Source: Dysidea avara | Taxonomy: Eukaryota > Porifera > Demospongiae > Dictyoceratida > Dysideidae | DNA: 64,000 nt | Direction of reading: 5' to 3' | Assembly (NCBI RefSeq): GCF_963678975.1 | Contig: NC_089273.1 | Coordinates: 5,658,507 to 5,722,506 of the forward strand | Part shown: piece by piece, positions 10,908 through 22,340 of the stretch | Numbering within the stretch: position 1 is the first letter of the stretch | Layout: each line of letters opens with the position of its first letter | Notes under the pieces: model-generated | Database searches by the model: none | The model's input: the letters and a program-made list of their open reading frames with translations, nothing else | Told to the model about the DNA's origin: nothing | Translations under genes and position numbers: made by a program

Positions 10908-13900
10908 TATTAGCTATATATATTTTAATGGAATTTGAAAATGCTTGATTAAAGAAACTCCTACACATTTTACATGCTAAATTAGTCTTAGAAAAAGTAA
11001 AATTCAGTCAGTCTAGTGAATAGACACCACCCTGGTTTCTCTGTAGTGAATAATAATGAAAACTGGCTGAAGCGGTGAAAATTAAAAACTTGGTGTATTT
11101 TAATAATATTGTTACAGTATCATACACTTCAATTCCTGCCCTCTTGTTATAGATATATAACTGCTTACATCCTTTGATGCTGTGTCAGTCACACAGAGGT
11201 ACTCTTTATATGATTGATAGGCTTGTGAAGGATTTTGATAGTCTACCAAAGTTGTATTTAATAGATTGTATACAGATAGAAGAATCACAAGTCTGTATAA
11301 CACAAATACCTATCAAATTTGTAGTACTGTAAATATTATCTCATGTAGGATCCGAATCAGTATAATCATTTAGTTGGTTATTCTTCAAAAAGTGACAGTA
11401 CTGATTCACCATCTTTTAGTCCATTCAGTACTCTACTGGTATATCCACACCAAGTACAAGTCAAATTAGTCTATTGTTTGATGAAGACAGAATGAAGAAA
11501 GTTTTAATGAAGAAGAGAGTTCGGATGAGCAAAATGATATCATGGTATCTGACACTGTACATACTGATCCGTCTCAACTACCTACTGTGGAAGAACTCTC
11601 TGCTACAATCAAGGAATTATCTGACACACTAGTTAACATTTCTGCTAATGCCCCTTTTGAACCAAGTGCTAATGAATTGCCAACTATGAGTGAGTTGTCC
11701 ACTACAATACAAGAGTTATCCTCTACAGTCCTACAAATGTCAACTAGCAACTTATCTACTTCTGATGTTCCTGTAACACAAGCCATTCAATCTTCCATGG
11801 TTGATGCTCAACCTGAATTTGCTCAGCCCACATCTTCATCAGAAACCACTAATTGGTGTGGTTTTAAACTAGTTGGAGATAATATTTTTAAGAATTTCCG
11901 TAGATCTTTCCATCGCCATGATAAGAAGATCATTTCCATGCATACGTTTCATTTCTATGCGGTAAAGGATCGTGTATATCTGTCATCATTATCAGACTTT
12001 AAACCTACTCCTGCTACTGTTGATGTATCCAAACTGTTGATCAATAAAGCTGATGTAAATCAATTGAATAAAGAAGTCATCGTGCTTTTGTCAAGGTAGG
12101 TTACGTGAACACAAGGAAACTAGTCACTAGAGCTAATTTTATTCCATAATAAGTAAATGGTTGCCTTAGGCAGATCGATTACCGTATTTGCTTGGTTAAA
12201 CACAGCACCTTTAATAGTACTGTAGCTGCACTTGAGTAGTGCACAGATTGATTTTGAAAGTAACATACTTTTTTTAGCATCAAACAGTGGTCAAATTCAA
12301 AATTTAATACTCACTGCATCAATTTTTGGAACTAAGGTAATAAATGCTGCGGTGTTTAACCAAGTAAATACAGTTCTCACTACATTATAAATTCAAATTG
12401 GTAGAGAGGTGGCCTTTCTATACTGTTGGCTGCTTAGACAAGCTCCAATGGATAGAAAACTTAATATTTATACATCCCCTGTATGTAGAATCTTAGTCAA
12501 ACATTTCAAGATTTACTCAAGTCAAGCTAAAGATCTGGAATGGCACATACACAGCAAATACTCAAGGGAAATGTCTCAAGAGTCAGAAGTGGTATGCAAT
12601 TTTGTAGCTAGTACAGATTTTTATTTCCGTAATAGGTGCCCCTTGGAGTACTGCAACGGAATGAGAATAAGCTTGATGAAATGTGTGACATCATGGGAAA
12701 ACTGCATGATTATGTTCCAGCTAGAGATGTGAAACAGTGGTACGATATGTTTGAGGATGGCCATGCTATTGAGGAAATGTTCCATCAGATATTGTTTGGG
12801 GGTGATCAGCTAACAGTAGCACGAGCCAGAGGAAATGTAGCCATACGATCAGATCATCATTCCGATATATGCTCAAGGACAGATCGTTTAGAGGGCCTTT
12901 TGCCAGTGTGTGAAGATTGGCATGCAAAACAATGCCTTCTTAAGGTAATGATGTTTTGTGTATTAATTCAATTATCATCAGAGTCAATTTTTACTGCCTG
13001 ACATAGGCCATTTATTAGGCAAATATCATGTATGGCCGACCATAATGGAACCTGCCTGACAAAATGTCAGATCAAAATAGAAGAAAGTTGTAGAGTTTTT
13101 ATAGTGAAGTATTGTCAATAATAGCAAACACAATTTGACAACAATGATTGTATTATTATTGTCACTCTATTCTGTCAATGTATTGTAAAGATTTCCCTAT
13201 TATGACGAATTGTGTAAACAGTAGCATATCAATGTCAGGTAATGCTTTAGGTTGCCTGACATTTTCTCTGGGATTTGAAAAAAATTATAATTGTCTCTGA
13301 TTATCATGCACTGTATTACATTTGTACCTTGGTTTTCATAGGCCATTTGGAAGCACTTCTACAAGAAAATTTCATCAGCTGAAAAGGGAATTTTAGCCCA
13401 GTTGAAGGTATTGTTAAATTGTGGAGCATCGCTTGACCCTGAAGCCAATATGAAAGGGTGCGAGGACTTCCTGACCATTATACTACATGCTCATGTTACT
13501 TCTGCTGCAAAAATGATATTGGCTAAACAGAAGTATGATGATGTGATGGATTTGGCTAAAGCCATATTAGAAAATTACACTTTCTATGACCCATCAAAAA
13601 AAATTCCCAGGGATGACAAGATACACCTATATGCTACCCAACTGATCACACTTCTGCTGTTCTGGCATGCATTTAATGATGCAGTCAGTGAAGGTGATGG
13701 TGACCGTGTGATTGACTACTGGAAGTTTTTGTTAGTCATATTTCGAGTCAAAGGCCACCGGAATTATTGCAAAGAAGCAATAACAATGTTATCACAATAT
13801 CACTGCCTTCTATCTGAATGCAAAGCAGCACAGCTTAAGTGGAGTAGATTTATAAACACTAAAGGTAGAAGTGGTACTAATATATCTTGTGATATACATT

Positions 13901-15129
13901 TAGAACATTTGAATAAGCGGCTAAAGGGACTCATCCGTGGTTTACATTCCAATGCAATCACCAAACTGGGCAACTCCCTATATCCAAGTAATGCTATCAG
14001 TCGTGCAGCTCAGTCAATTGGTGTGCTACATTATATCTGTGATAACTTTGAGGAGCAAAATGACATTGAAGCTAGGAGAGGCCGATAAGCACAACCCACC
14101 TAACTTCGTGAAAGATGTTGAGATCGTGGAAGAGGTATTAATAGAAATGGAAGTTTTCGATGTTAAAGCCAAACGCAAACATCGGTCATTCCCAAATTTC
14201 AATGCAATTTTACAGCAATGTCCTTCAAATCAGTTGAAGATATGGATACAAGACAGGATTAAAACATACCAAATGTAAACAATTAAATATGCACACAGAA
14301 AATATGAACTATTGTTACATCAATCCAGAACATTTTTCACAGTCACAAGACAAAGTACGCATGTCACAGCATGCACATTTTTTAGCCTCTTTATGTTCAT
14401 ACGTAATAAAAGATTCAAATAGTTTTTTTTCGTCTACAACTATCTTTGTTCTCACAGTAAGATTTCATCTTCTGTTGAACATTATAACCTTTGCTTGTAA
14501 TTAAAACTGCATAAGAACTCTTCCCATCCCTGCCAGCTCTTCCAATCTCTTGAAGATTTTGTTCCACATCATCACTTGGAACTCCCCAATGGTATATTTG
14601 ATGTATATCAGGAATATCTATTCCCATGCTGAATGCTGTTGTAGCAATCAGCACACGAAGAATTGATTTATCACTTCTGAATATCTGCATGACCAATTCT
14701 TTCATTGATGACTTAGATGCTCTAGTATACATAGTAACCAATCGATACTCTAAGAGATTGGGATACCCTGGTGGTTCAGACTTAGCCCTTCCCAGCTTTT
14801 TAATGATAGCATCATACAGCTTAGGACAGTCTTGACAACTCCGACAAAACACCACAGTTTTAGGATAAGAAAGCCTGTCCTTTTCTAATCCTTCACAAAT
14901 GATGTCGACTACAGAATCAAGTGTCTTGGTTGGTAACACTGAAAGATTTATGTTAGGCCTGTTTGGAGACACTCCAATGACAATTGGTTCCTGCAGGGAC
15001 AATCTCTCTTTAACAATTTCAAAGGTACTAAGTGTGGCAGTGGCTGTGAGTGCCATTATATTCACATTGCCAGGTACAATACTGCAAAGTTCACCAAGAG
15101 AAGCATATGCTGTTCTGAAGTCATCTTCC

Positions 15130-15182
15130 CTGAATAAAGTAGAGTAAATATGAAACGATTTGACAATTATGACCATGCATAC
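15130..15182 (-). other. 53-bp intron of the helicase
   Basis: Read on the minus strand it starts GTATGC and ends TTATTCAG. Splicing joins DEAHCIKT-W to EDDFRTAYASL in frame, as expected after the DEAH box of RecQ proteins. Confidence 0.8.
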
Positions 15183-15448
15183 CATGTTTTAATGCAATGT
15201 GCCTCATCGACAACTATTCCTACCAAATTATCTTTGTACTGTTGTTCTCAGTATATGTCGATAGTGCGGATTACAAATAATGTTTTCTGGGCTTATGTAC
15301 GGTAGTTGCATTTCTCCATTAACCACCCTTCTCCATGCTGTTGTATCCTTCTGACTCTCACCAACATACTCAGCTCGTATACCAGCTGCCGTAAACTTGG
15401 CCTGCTGCTCTATCATGATAGCATTCAATGGGCTTATGCATACAATTA

Positions 15449-15808
15449 GGCCAATGAAACTTGATTAGCAGTTTCGCGTCATCGCCCGCATGCTTTTGAT
15501 ACACCCGCATGGAATTTCATTATTGGTAGTCCAGATCGAAATACTCTAATAGAACAGTCACTTTTACTCTAATAGAGCAATCAGCTATACTCTAATGGAA
15601 AAATCACTTGTTATAGATTAGTAACGTACTTTAGCTATTTAATGCAAGAGTATAGTCAGTGTAGATCTCACTGTTTTTTGGCAGAAATCTTCATGTTTGC
15701 ATGTGTGTTGTGCTTTTGGAAAAATAATGAATAATGAATAATAACCGCCCGCCCGAATCAAATTTTCAAAAATCTGAGCGAGAAACTGGCAATCAAGTTT
15801 CATTGGCC
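15449..15808. mobile_element. PIF/Harbinger-like MITE inserted in the helicase gene, 360 bp
   Basis: Termini GGCCAATGAAACTTGATTAG and, reversed, GGCCAATGAAACTTGATTGC are inverted. The TTA target duplication lies at 15446-15448 and 15809-15811. Excision on paper rejoins the helicase frame. Inside are two clear and one degenerate copies of the ACTCTAATAGARCAGTCA motif at 15543-15600. Confidence 0.85.
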
Positions 15809-15826
15809 TTATGCTGCCAGTTTTTC

Positions 15827-15870
15827 CTATGATCAGGGATATAGACGAAATTCGATAGTAACCACTGTAC
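15827..15870 (-). other. 44-bp intron of the helicase
   Basis: On the minus strand it starts GTACAG and ends ATCATAG. Removal changes a dead frame into ...MFDKMRGKTGSI..., continuous with the region beyond the MITE. Confidence 0.78.
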
Positions 15871-16116
15871 CTCTCATCTTATCAAACATTGAAGGCAGCA
15901 TGGCGTATATAAGGGATTTGCCGTATCCAGTTGGCAGTGAAACGAATACATCGTGACCGGAACAAAAACTTGAGATGGCTTCGATTTGTTTCTCTTTTAA
16001 ATGTATCTTAATTTGGTCCGATGTCTGTTTTAAAGCGTCGTTAAAGTTCATCACTTCCAGTTTGGAGAAGCCAACTAGCTCTGTCGAAGACAAACAAACA
16101 AGCCGGCTAGAATGTC

Positions 16117-16298
16117 GCAACGTCACCATTGGCAATGCTATACGTCATTCGCACCGGCCTCTTTTGCGGCCAAAGTTATCCAATTAGCGTCCCCAGCGCC
16201 TGGGGATGGCTCAGAAGTAAACTGCTATTGGAGTTGCACCAGACCCTTTTTTCCCCACCCAATATACGGAAAAAAAGCGGTCTGGCCACGCGAGACTA
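16117..16298 (-). repeat. Right long terminal inverted repeat
   Basis: This ~182-bp partner of 8047-8225 differs from it mainly by small indels near the inner end. The upstream candidate ATG of the helicase (16127-16129, minus strand) lies inside this arm. Confidence 0.9.
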
Positions 16299-16540
16299 AG
16301 CTTAACCATGAAGCTATGAATAAGGATCTGAATAAGAATCTTTATATACTTTATAGAAATACATTTGGTAAAGGGCAGCCATTATTGCTGTGACCTTTTT
16401 TTTGCCTTCAACTTTTCAGCAAAGTGTACCCCCCCCCCCCCCGCTTTCAAACTCTAGATCCGCCCCTGTGATCATTCACTGTGTTGGTAGGAAAGTACGC
16501 ACACACTACCTAGTAGCTAGCTACACAAATAAGTTAGTTA

Positions 16541-16960
16541 TGCACCTATCAATGTCAAGCCCCACCCCACCCAGTATGGGCTATGTGGGGTGTTAGGAGG
16601 GGGTTTGAACTTAAATTTTTCCCCCAGGGGTGGGGAATTTGAACAAGCACTCTATAGTAGCATAGATCCTTTACAGTAGTTTTATAAGTGAAGTGCGAGA
16701 GAACACGTGATAAAACTGCTGCACTTCGTTTACTTTGTCACTGTGGCTTCTGTTTTTACAACACGTTGGTTGTCAAATCCCCTTCCTATCCCCACCTCAA
16801 AATCCCCTTCCTATCCCCACCTCATAGGGTGGGACTATGTGGGGATTTGACCTGATAATTCACCCCCAGGTAGGGGAATTTGACTTTCCACTTGATCAAA
16901 TCCCCACTATATCCCTACCCTCCCCGTACTGGGGGGTGGGGCTTAACATTGATAGGTGCA
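16541..16960. mobile_element. TTA-target MITE, TGCACCTATCAATGT termini, 420 bp
   Basis: The left end TGCACCTATCAATGTCAAGC is the inverse of the right end, with CCCCACCCC/GGGGTGGGG adjoining. TTA flanks both sides (16538-16540 and 16961-16963). The interior is rich in repeated CCCCAC/GTGGGG blocks and a ~27-bp direct repeat (CCCCTTCCTATCCCCACCTC). The TTA target suggests PIF/Harbinger. Confidence 0.72.
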
Positions 16961-17175
16961 TTACTGAGAAGTTATCCATAGATCACCAGCTGTGAGGTAG
17001 CTAATCGTGTTATTAGTCTAGTGAGGGTCCACTGTAGTAGCCACATGGTACTCCGTGGTCAGGTCTCTGTCAAGTATCGAGTTCACCATTCTGCGGCGCG
17101 TAATTTTAATACTGAATCAGTGAATGCTGAGATAAATGCACATACAAATAAACAACGTAAATTTATGTACATTAC

Positions 17176-17505
17176 AATCTAATCCAAAACTGCCAAGCTG
17201 TAAAAAAAGAGTGCGGCCCTGAGAAAGGCTATGGTGAAAAAAGATGTGAAATCCAAGGTGGCGGTCAAGAAATGGCTGTGATGGTAGGTTAATGGTAAAA
17301 ATTTTAAAAACGACAAGTCAGGCGAATTTTGTGCCAAGACCAAGCGGCACCAAATTCACCTGAATTGTTGTTATTAAAAATTTTACCATTAATCTACCAT
17401 CACAGCCATTTCTTGGCCGCCACCTTGGATTTCACATCTTTTTTCACCATAGCCTTTCTGAGGGCCGCACTCTTTTTTTACAGCTTGGCTGTTTTGGATT
17501 AGATT
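17176..17505. mobile_element. Foldback element, 330 bp with ~150-bp arms
   Basis: The left arm starting AATCTAATCCAAAACTGCCA pairs with the right arm over about 150 bp with few mismatches (blocks GAGTGCGGCCCT and CAAGAAATGGCTGTGATGGT are shared). A ~40-bp loop separates them. No TSD could be identified with confidence. A transcript would form a long double-stranded hairpin. Confidence 0.8.
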
Positions 17506-17532
17506 TCACTTCTTTTTGTATTTGTATACCCC

Positions 17533-17555
17533 AAAGCTGGCCTATGGCCAGCTTT
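17533..17555. repeat. 23-bp perfect palindrome
   Basis: AAAGCTGGCC and GGCCAGCTTT are separated by TAT. It lies just upstream of the ~31-bp satellite array. Confidence 0.7.
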
Positions 17556-17607
17556 AGGGCTTTTTAACCTGTCATTTTTTCTTTACTACAGGAAGAAGAA
17601 AAGATGA

Positions 17608-20600
17608 AGCAGGGTGATTTCTTTGTAGCTAACCTCTCTGCAAAATGGTCCTTCTAGCTGATCTCTCTACCGGATGACTTGTTTGTAGCTGAACTCTCTA
17701 CAGGGTGATTTGTTTGTAGCTGAACTCTCTACAAGGTGACTTCTTCTAGCTGATCTTTCTACAGGGTGATTTGTTTGTAGCTGAATTCTCTACAGGGCAA
17801 TTTGTTTGCAGCTGAACTCTCTACATGGTAGTTTCTTTGTAGCTGAACTCTCTACAATGTGACTTCTTCTAGCTGAACTCTCTACAGGGTGACTTGTTTC
17901 TAGCTGATCTCTCTACATTGTATCTTGTTTCTAGCTGAACTCTCTACAGGGTGATTTGTTTGTAGCTGAACTCTCTACAATGTAACTTCTTCTAGCTGAA
18001 CTCTCTACAGGGTGACTTGTTTGTAGTTGAACTCTCTACAGGGTGATTTGTTTGTAGCTGAACTCTCTACAAGGTAACTTCTTCTAGCTGATCTTTCTAC
18101 AGGGTGATTTGTTTGTCTCTACAGGGCAATTTGTTTGTTTGCAGCTGAACTCTCTACATGGTAGTTTTATTGTAGCTGAACTCTCTACAATGTAACTTCT
18201 TCTAGCTGAACTCTCTACAGGGTGACTTGTTTCTAGCTGAACTCTCTACAGGGTGATTTGTTTGTAGCTGAACTCTCTACAAGGTAACTTCTTCTATCTG
18301 ATCTTTCTACAGGGTGATTTGTTTGTAGCTGAATTCTCTACAAGGCAATTTGTTTGCAGTTGAACTCTGTACATGGTAATTTCTTTGTAGCTGAACTCTC
18401 TACAATGTAACTTCTTCTAGCTGAACTCTCTACAGGGTGACTTGTTTCTAGCTGAACTCTCTACAGGGTGATTTGTTTGTAGCTGAACTCTCTACAAGGT
18501 AACTTCTTCTATCTGATCTTTCTACAGGGTGATTTGTTTGTAGCTGAATTCTCTATAGGAGAATTTGTTTGCAGTTGCACTCTGTACATGGTAATTTCTT
18601 TGTAGCTGAACTCTCTACAATGTAACTTTGTCTATATAGCTGAACTCTCTACAGGGTGACTTGTTTCTAGCTGAACTCTCTACAGGGTGATTTGTTTGTA
18701 GCTGAACTCTCTACAAGGTAACTTCTTCTATCTGATCTTTCTACAGGGTGATTTGTTTGTAGCTGAATTCTCTACAGGGAAATTTGTTTGCAGTTGAACT
18801 CTGTACATGGTAATTTCTTTGTAGCTGAACTCTCTACAATGTAACTTCTTCTAGCTGAACTCTCTACAGGGTGACTTGTTTGTAGCTGATCTCTCTACAA
18901 TGTAACTTCTTCTAGTTGAACTCTCTACAGGGTGACTTGTTTGTAGCTGAACCCTCTACAGTGTGATTTGTTTGTAGCTGAACTCTCTACAAGGTAACTT
19001 CTTCTAGCTGATCTTTCTACAAGGTGATTTGTCTGTAGCTGAATTCTCTACAGGGCAATTTGTTAGCTGCTGAACTCTCTACGTGGTAGTTTCTTTGTAG
19101 CTGAACTCTCTACAATGTAACTTCTTTTAGCTGAACTCTCTACAGGGTGACTTGTTTCTAGCTTACCTCTCTACAATGTAACTTCTTCTAGCTGAACTCT
19201 CTACAGGGTGACTTGTTTGTAGCTGAACTCTCTAACGGGTGACTTGTTTCTAGCTGATCTCTCTACAGGGTGACTTGTTTCTAGCTGATCTTTCTACAGG
19301 GTGTTTTGTTTGTAGCTGAATTCTCTACAGAGCAATTTGTTTGCTGCTGAACTCTCTACATGGTAGTATCTTTGTAGCTGAACTCTCTACAATGTAACTT
19401 CTTCTAGCTGAATTCACTACGGGTGACTTGTTTCTAGCTGATCTCTCTACAGGGTGACTTGTTTCTAGCTGAACTCTCTACAGGGTGATTTGTTTGTAGC
19501 TGAACTCATTACAAGGTAACTTCTTCTAGCTTATCTTTCTACAGGGTGATTTGTTTGTAGCTGAATTCTCTATAGGGCGATTTGTTTGCAGCTGAACTCT
19601 CTACATGGTAGTTTCTTTGTAACTGAACTCTCTACAATGTAACTTCTTCTAGCTGAACTCTCTACAGGGTGATTTGTTTGTAGCTGAACTCTCTACAAGG
19701 TAACTTCTTCTAGCTGATCTTTCTACAAGGTGATTTGTCTGTAGCTGATTTCTCTACAGGGCAATTTGTTTGCAGCTGAACTCTCTACAAGGTAACTTCT
19801 TCTAGCTGATCTTTCTATAAGGTGATTTGTCTGTAGCTGAATTCTCTACAGGGCAATTTGTTTGCAGCTGAATTCTCTACATGGTAGTTTCTTAGTAGCT
19901 GAACTCTCTACAATGTAACTTCTTCTAACTGAACTCTCTATGGGTGACTTGTTTCTAGCTGATCTCTCTACAGGGTGACTTGTTTGTAGCTGAACTCTCT
20001 ACAGGGTGATTTGTTTGTAGCTGAACTCTCTACAAGGTAACTTCTTCTATCTGATCTTTCTACAGGGTGATTTGTTTGTAGCTGAATTCTCTACAGGGCA
20101 ATTTGTTTGCAGTTGAACTCTGTACATGGTAATTTCTTTGTAGCTGAACTTTCTACAATGTAACTTCTTCTAGCTGAACTCTGTACAGGGTGACTTGTTT
20201 GTAGCAGATCTCTCTACAATGTAACTTCTTCTAGCTGAACTCTCTACAGGGTGACTTGTTTGTAGCTGAACCCTCTACAGGGTGATTTGTTTGTAGCTGA
20301 ACTCTCTACAAGGTAACTTCTTCTAGCTGATCTTTCTACAAGGTGATTTGTCAGTAGCTGAATTCTCTACAAGGCAATTTGTTTGCTGCTGAACTCTCTA
20401 CGTGGTAGTTTCTTTGTAGCTGAACTCTCTACAATGTAACTTCTTCTAGCTGAACTCTCTACAGGGTGACTTGTTTCTAGCTGATCTCTCTACAGTGTAA
20501 CTTGTTTCTAGCTGAACTCTCTACAGGGTGATTTGTTTGTAGCTGAATTCTCTATAGGGCGATTTGTTTGCAGCTGAACTCTCTACATGGTAGTTTCTTT

Positions 20601-21333
20601 GTAACTGAACTCTCTACAATGTAACTTCTTCCAGCTGAACTCTCTACAGGGTGATTTGTTTGTAGCTCAACTCTCTACAAGGTAACTTATTCTAGCTGAA
20701 CTCTCTACAGGGTGACTTGTTTCTAGCTGATCTCTCTACAGGGTGACTTGTTTCTAGCTGATCTTTCTACAGGGTGATTTGTTTGTAGCTGAATTCTCTA
20801 CAGGGCGATTTGTTTTCAGCTGAACTCTCTACAATGTAACTTCTTCTAGCTGAACTCTCTACAGGATGACTTGTTTATAGCTGATCTCTGTACAGGGTGA
20901 CTTGTTCCTAGCTGAACTCTCTACAGGTGATTTGTTTGCAGCTGAACTCTCTTACATGGTGGTTTCTTTGTAGCTGAACTCTCTACAAAGTGACTTCTTC
21001 TAGCTGATCTATCTACAGGATGACTTGTTTCTAACTGAACTCTCTACAGTGTGATCTGTTCATAGCGGAACTTTCTACTGGGTGATTTGTTTGCAGCTAA
21101 ACTCTTTGCATGATTGTTTCTTTGTAATTGAACTCTCTACAAGGTAACTTCTTCTAGCTGATCTCTCTACAGGGCAATTTGTTTGTAGCTGAATTCTCTA
21201 CAGGGTAATTTATTTCAGCTGAACTCTCTACATGATGGCTTCTTTGTAGCTGAACTCTCTATTAGGTACCTTCTTCTAGTTGATCTGACTACAGGGTGAC
21301 TTGTTTGTAGCTGAATTCCCTACAGAATAACTT
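17608..21333 (+). repeat. ~31-bp satellite array, about 3.7 kb
   Basis: About 120 tandem monomers of 30-31 bp follow the form ACAGGGTGAYTTGTTTGTAG followed by CTGAACTCTCT. Several variant monomers (ACAAGGTAACTTCTTCTAG, ACATGGTAGTTTCTTTGTAG, ACAGGGCAATTTGTTTGCAG) recur in similar order, indicating a higher-order repeat of several monomers. There is no long ORF. The right end dissolves into a diverged copy of the ACTCTAATAGA motif at 21387-21404. Confidence 0.92.
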
Positions 21334-21404
21334 GCAATGTAATATAACTAAGTAAATTATACATGCAGCTGAATGCTTTATTAGGGTGACTGTTCTATTA
21401 GAGT

Positions 21405-22340
21405 ATCTCGATCTCGCATTTGCTGCACGTAGTTGCCTTTCGAATCATAACTCAGTGATTTGTAATGCGATTCTTCTGTACTACTGCAATAACTTTCTAT
21501 GATGATTATTCCAGCTACATACTGATTTTCAGCTCGTTGCTCTAATAGTTTTTTTGTTCATAAAAATCGATCGCGTAATTTTGACACAGGTTGGGTTTTG
21601 TGTCATATCTCCATGGTCTTTATCCCGATTCCTTTCAAACCACAAAAAGGCACTCCTACGATGGTTGCTCCATCTACATATGTGACCCGGTCTGCGAAAA
21701 GGGCTCTTATAGCCTTTCCAATTATCCATGTTTGGCTAATCATAACTCCTAATCTACTAAAGCTATCACCATGTAATTGCACCCACAGCTACTGCCAGGT
21801 TAGGGTTGTTGAGTGACCAAATTGTAGGCTTGTACCATATTCACCAGTCAAGTTATGGGTTACCATATATATGCAATTGGAAAGGCTATAAGAGCCCTTT
21901 TCGCAGACCGGGTCACATATCAATTTTCAACTGATTCCTCCAAGGGGTTTACCCTGTAGGCGTGACAGACCTTCGACCTTATTTTACGCAAATAATCGGT
22001 CATAACTCCGTGAATGTTCATTGGATTCCTACCAAAGTTGGTACGGAGATCCGACTTAATGAGCCCATTAAGTGTGCCAAATTTCAGCCCAATCCGAGCA
22101 CGCATTCGTGTTTTATGGCGAATTTTGCGAAGTGTGCGAAATGAAGATGAAGAAGAAAAAAACGAAGAAATTAAAACGAAATTTTCTTCGCTCGTATCTC
22201 GGAAATGGCTGGAGCGATTTTCTTCAAAATTGGCATGTAGACTCCCCTACCTGGGCGGCACGTCTCTAGCAAATTTGGTTCCAATCGGATAAGGAATCAC
22301 AGAGCTACATAGGGGTTAAAATTGCGTTTCCTTTCTTCCT
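21405..22340 (-). repeat. Dispersed repeat with eroded coding-like frame
   Basis: Read on the minus strand, two blocks resemble one protein-like frame: near 22105-21920 (GRNPMNIHGVMTDYLRKIRS) and near 21675-21545 (SAFLWFERNRDKDHGDM). The MITE 21681-21917 separates them. I have an impression of similar frames in sponge repeat DNA but cannot name a family. It is most likely a repeat remnant, not a host gene. Confidence 0.4.
21681..21917. mobile_element. TA-target MITE, TGTGACCCGG variant, 237 bp
   Basis: Termini TGTGACCCGGTCTGCGAAAA are inverted and extend about 40 bp (GGGCTCTTATAGCCTTTCCA). TA flanks both sides. It splits the dispersed repeat at 21405-22340, so it is the younger insertion. 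Confidence 0.82.

Larger units (their letters stand above)
8321..14278 (+). pseudogene. DUF6589-like putative transposase, multi-exon, with frameshifts
   Basis: Exons deduced from frame and GT-AG sites: 8321-8347, 8385-8793, 9068-9490, 11349-12095, 12489-12591, 12636-12944 and 13342-14278. Exon 2 holds a Cys-rich finger (HCCLCCC ... CYEC) and then a basic segment. The core reads VGDN near 11872, HTFHFYAVKDRV near 11940, VKHF...HIHSKYSREMS near 12500, GGDQLTVARARG near 12802 and RLEGLLPVCEDWH near 12885, then CEDFL...HAH near 13460. This is the pattern I associate with DUF6589, and the Asp residues in GDN and GDQ are candidate RNase H-fold metal ligands. One-base shifts disrupt the frame near 8608, 11430, 11493 and 14075. 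The C-terminus (KRKHRSFPNF...) lies in a shifted frame. An exon may be missing in the 1.86-kb intron 9491-11348, which holds a MITE. Family call from memory; DNA-cutting role inferred. Confidence 0.72.
14315..16129 (-). pseudogene. RecQ-like ATP-dependent DNA helicase of the transposon, interrupted
   Basis: SF2 RecQ motifs appear in order: Q-motif region (KEKQIEAISSF), Walker A LPTGYGKSLIYAMLP (~15900-15950), AEYVGE, DEAHC (~15205), ALTATAT (~15045), VVFCRS (~14840), FSMGIDIPDIHQIYHWG (~14600) and QEIGRAGRDG (~14530). A Cys-rich tail CACCDMRTLSCDCEKC ends at a TAA at 14315-14317. Two introns are clear: 15827-15870 (44 bp) and 15130-15182 (53 bp). A MITE at 15449-15808 sits in the middle coding exon; removing it with one TTA copy restores GKTGSIIVCISPL. 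Two frame breaks remain: near 15238, and an A8 run near 14427 that hides the Cys tail. The start is either ATG 16129, inside the terminal repeat, or ATG 16051. It presumably unwinds DNA for this element, not as a host RecQ. Confidence 0.83.
8047..16298. mobile_element. 8.25-kb DNA transposon with DUF6589-like transposase and RecQ-like helicase
   Basis: The 8,252-bp unit has long inverted termini (8047-8225 and 16117-16298) starting TAGTCTCGCGTGGCCAGACC, and a 9-bp TSD AGCTTAACC. It encodes a multi-exon RNase H-like/DUF6589-type protein on + (8321-14278) and a RecQ-family helicase on - (14315-16129), whose 3' ends lie about 37 bp apart. I recall helicase-encoding lineages of Academ-type DNA transposons having been described; the superfamily of this element cannot be settled here, and a 9-bp TSD also recalls MULEs. 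Both genes carry indels, so this copy is probably no longer autonomous unless some are sequence errors. Confidence 0.85.
7911..16468. mobile_element. CAGTGGCGGAT-terminus MITE split by a larger transposon
   Basis: The left end CAGTGGCGGATTCAG and the right end (reverse complement CAGGGGCGGATCTAG) are inverted and flanked by TGATC at 7906-7910 and 16469-16473. Almost all of the interval is the 8,252-bp element inserted at 8047. Without it and one copy of its 9-bp TSD, about 297 bp remain. A related unsplit element sits at 30904-31364. The family is probably hAT-like, but a 5-bp flanking repeat is short for hAT. Confidence 0.6.
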
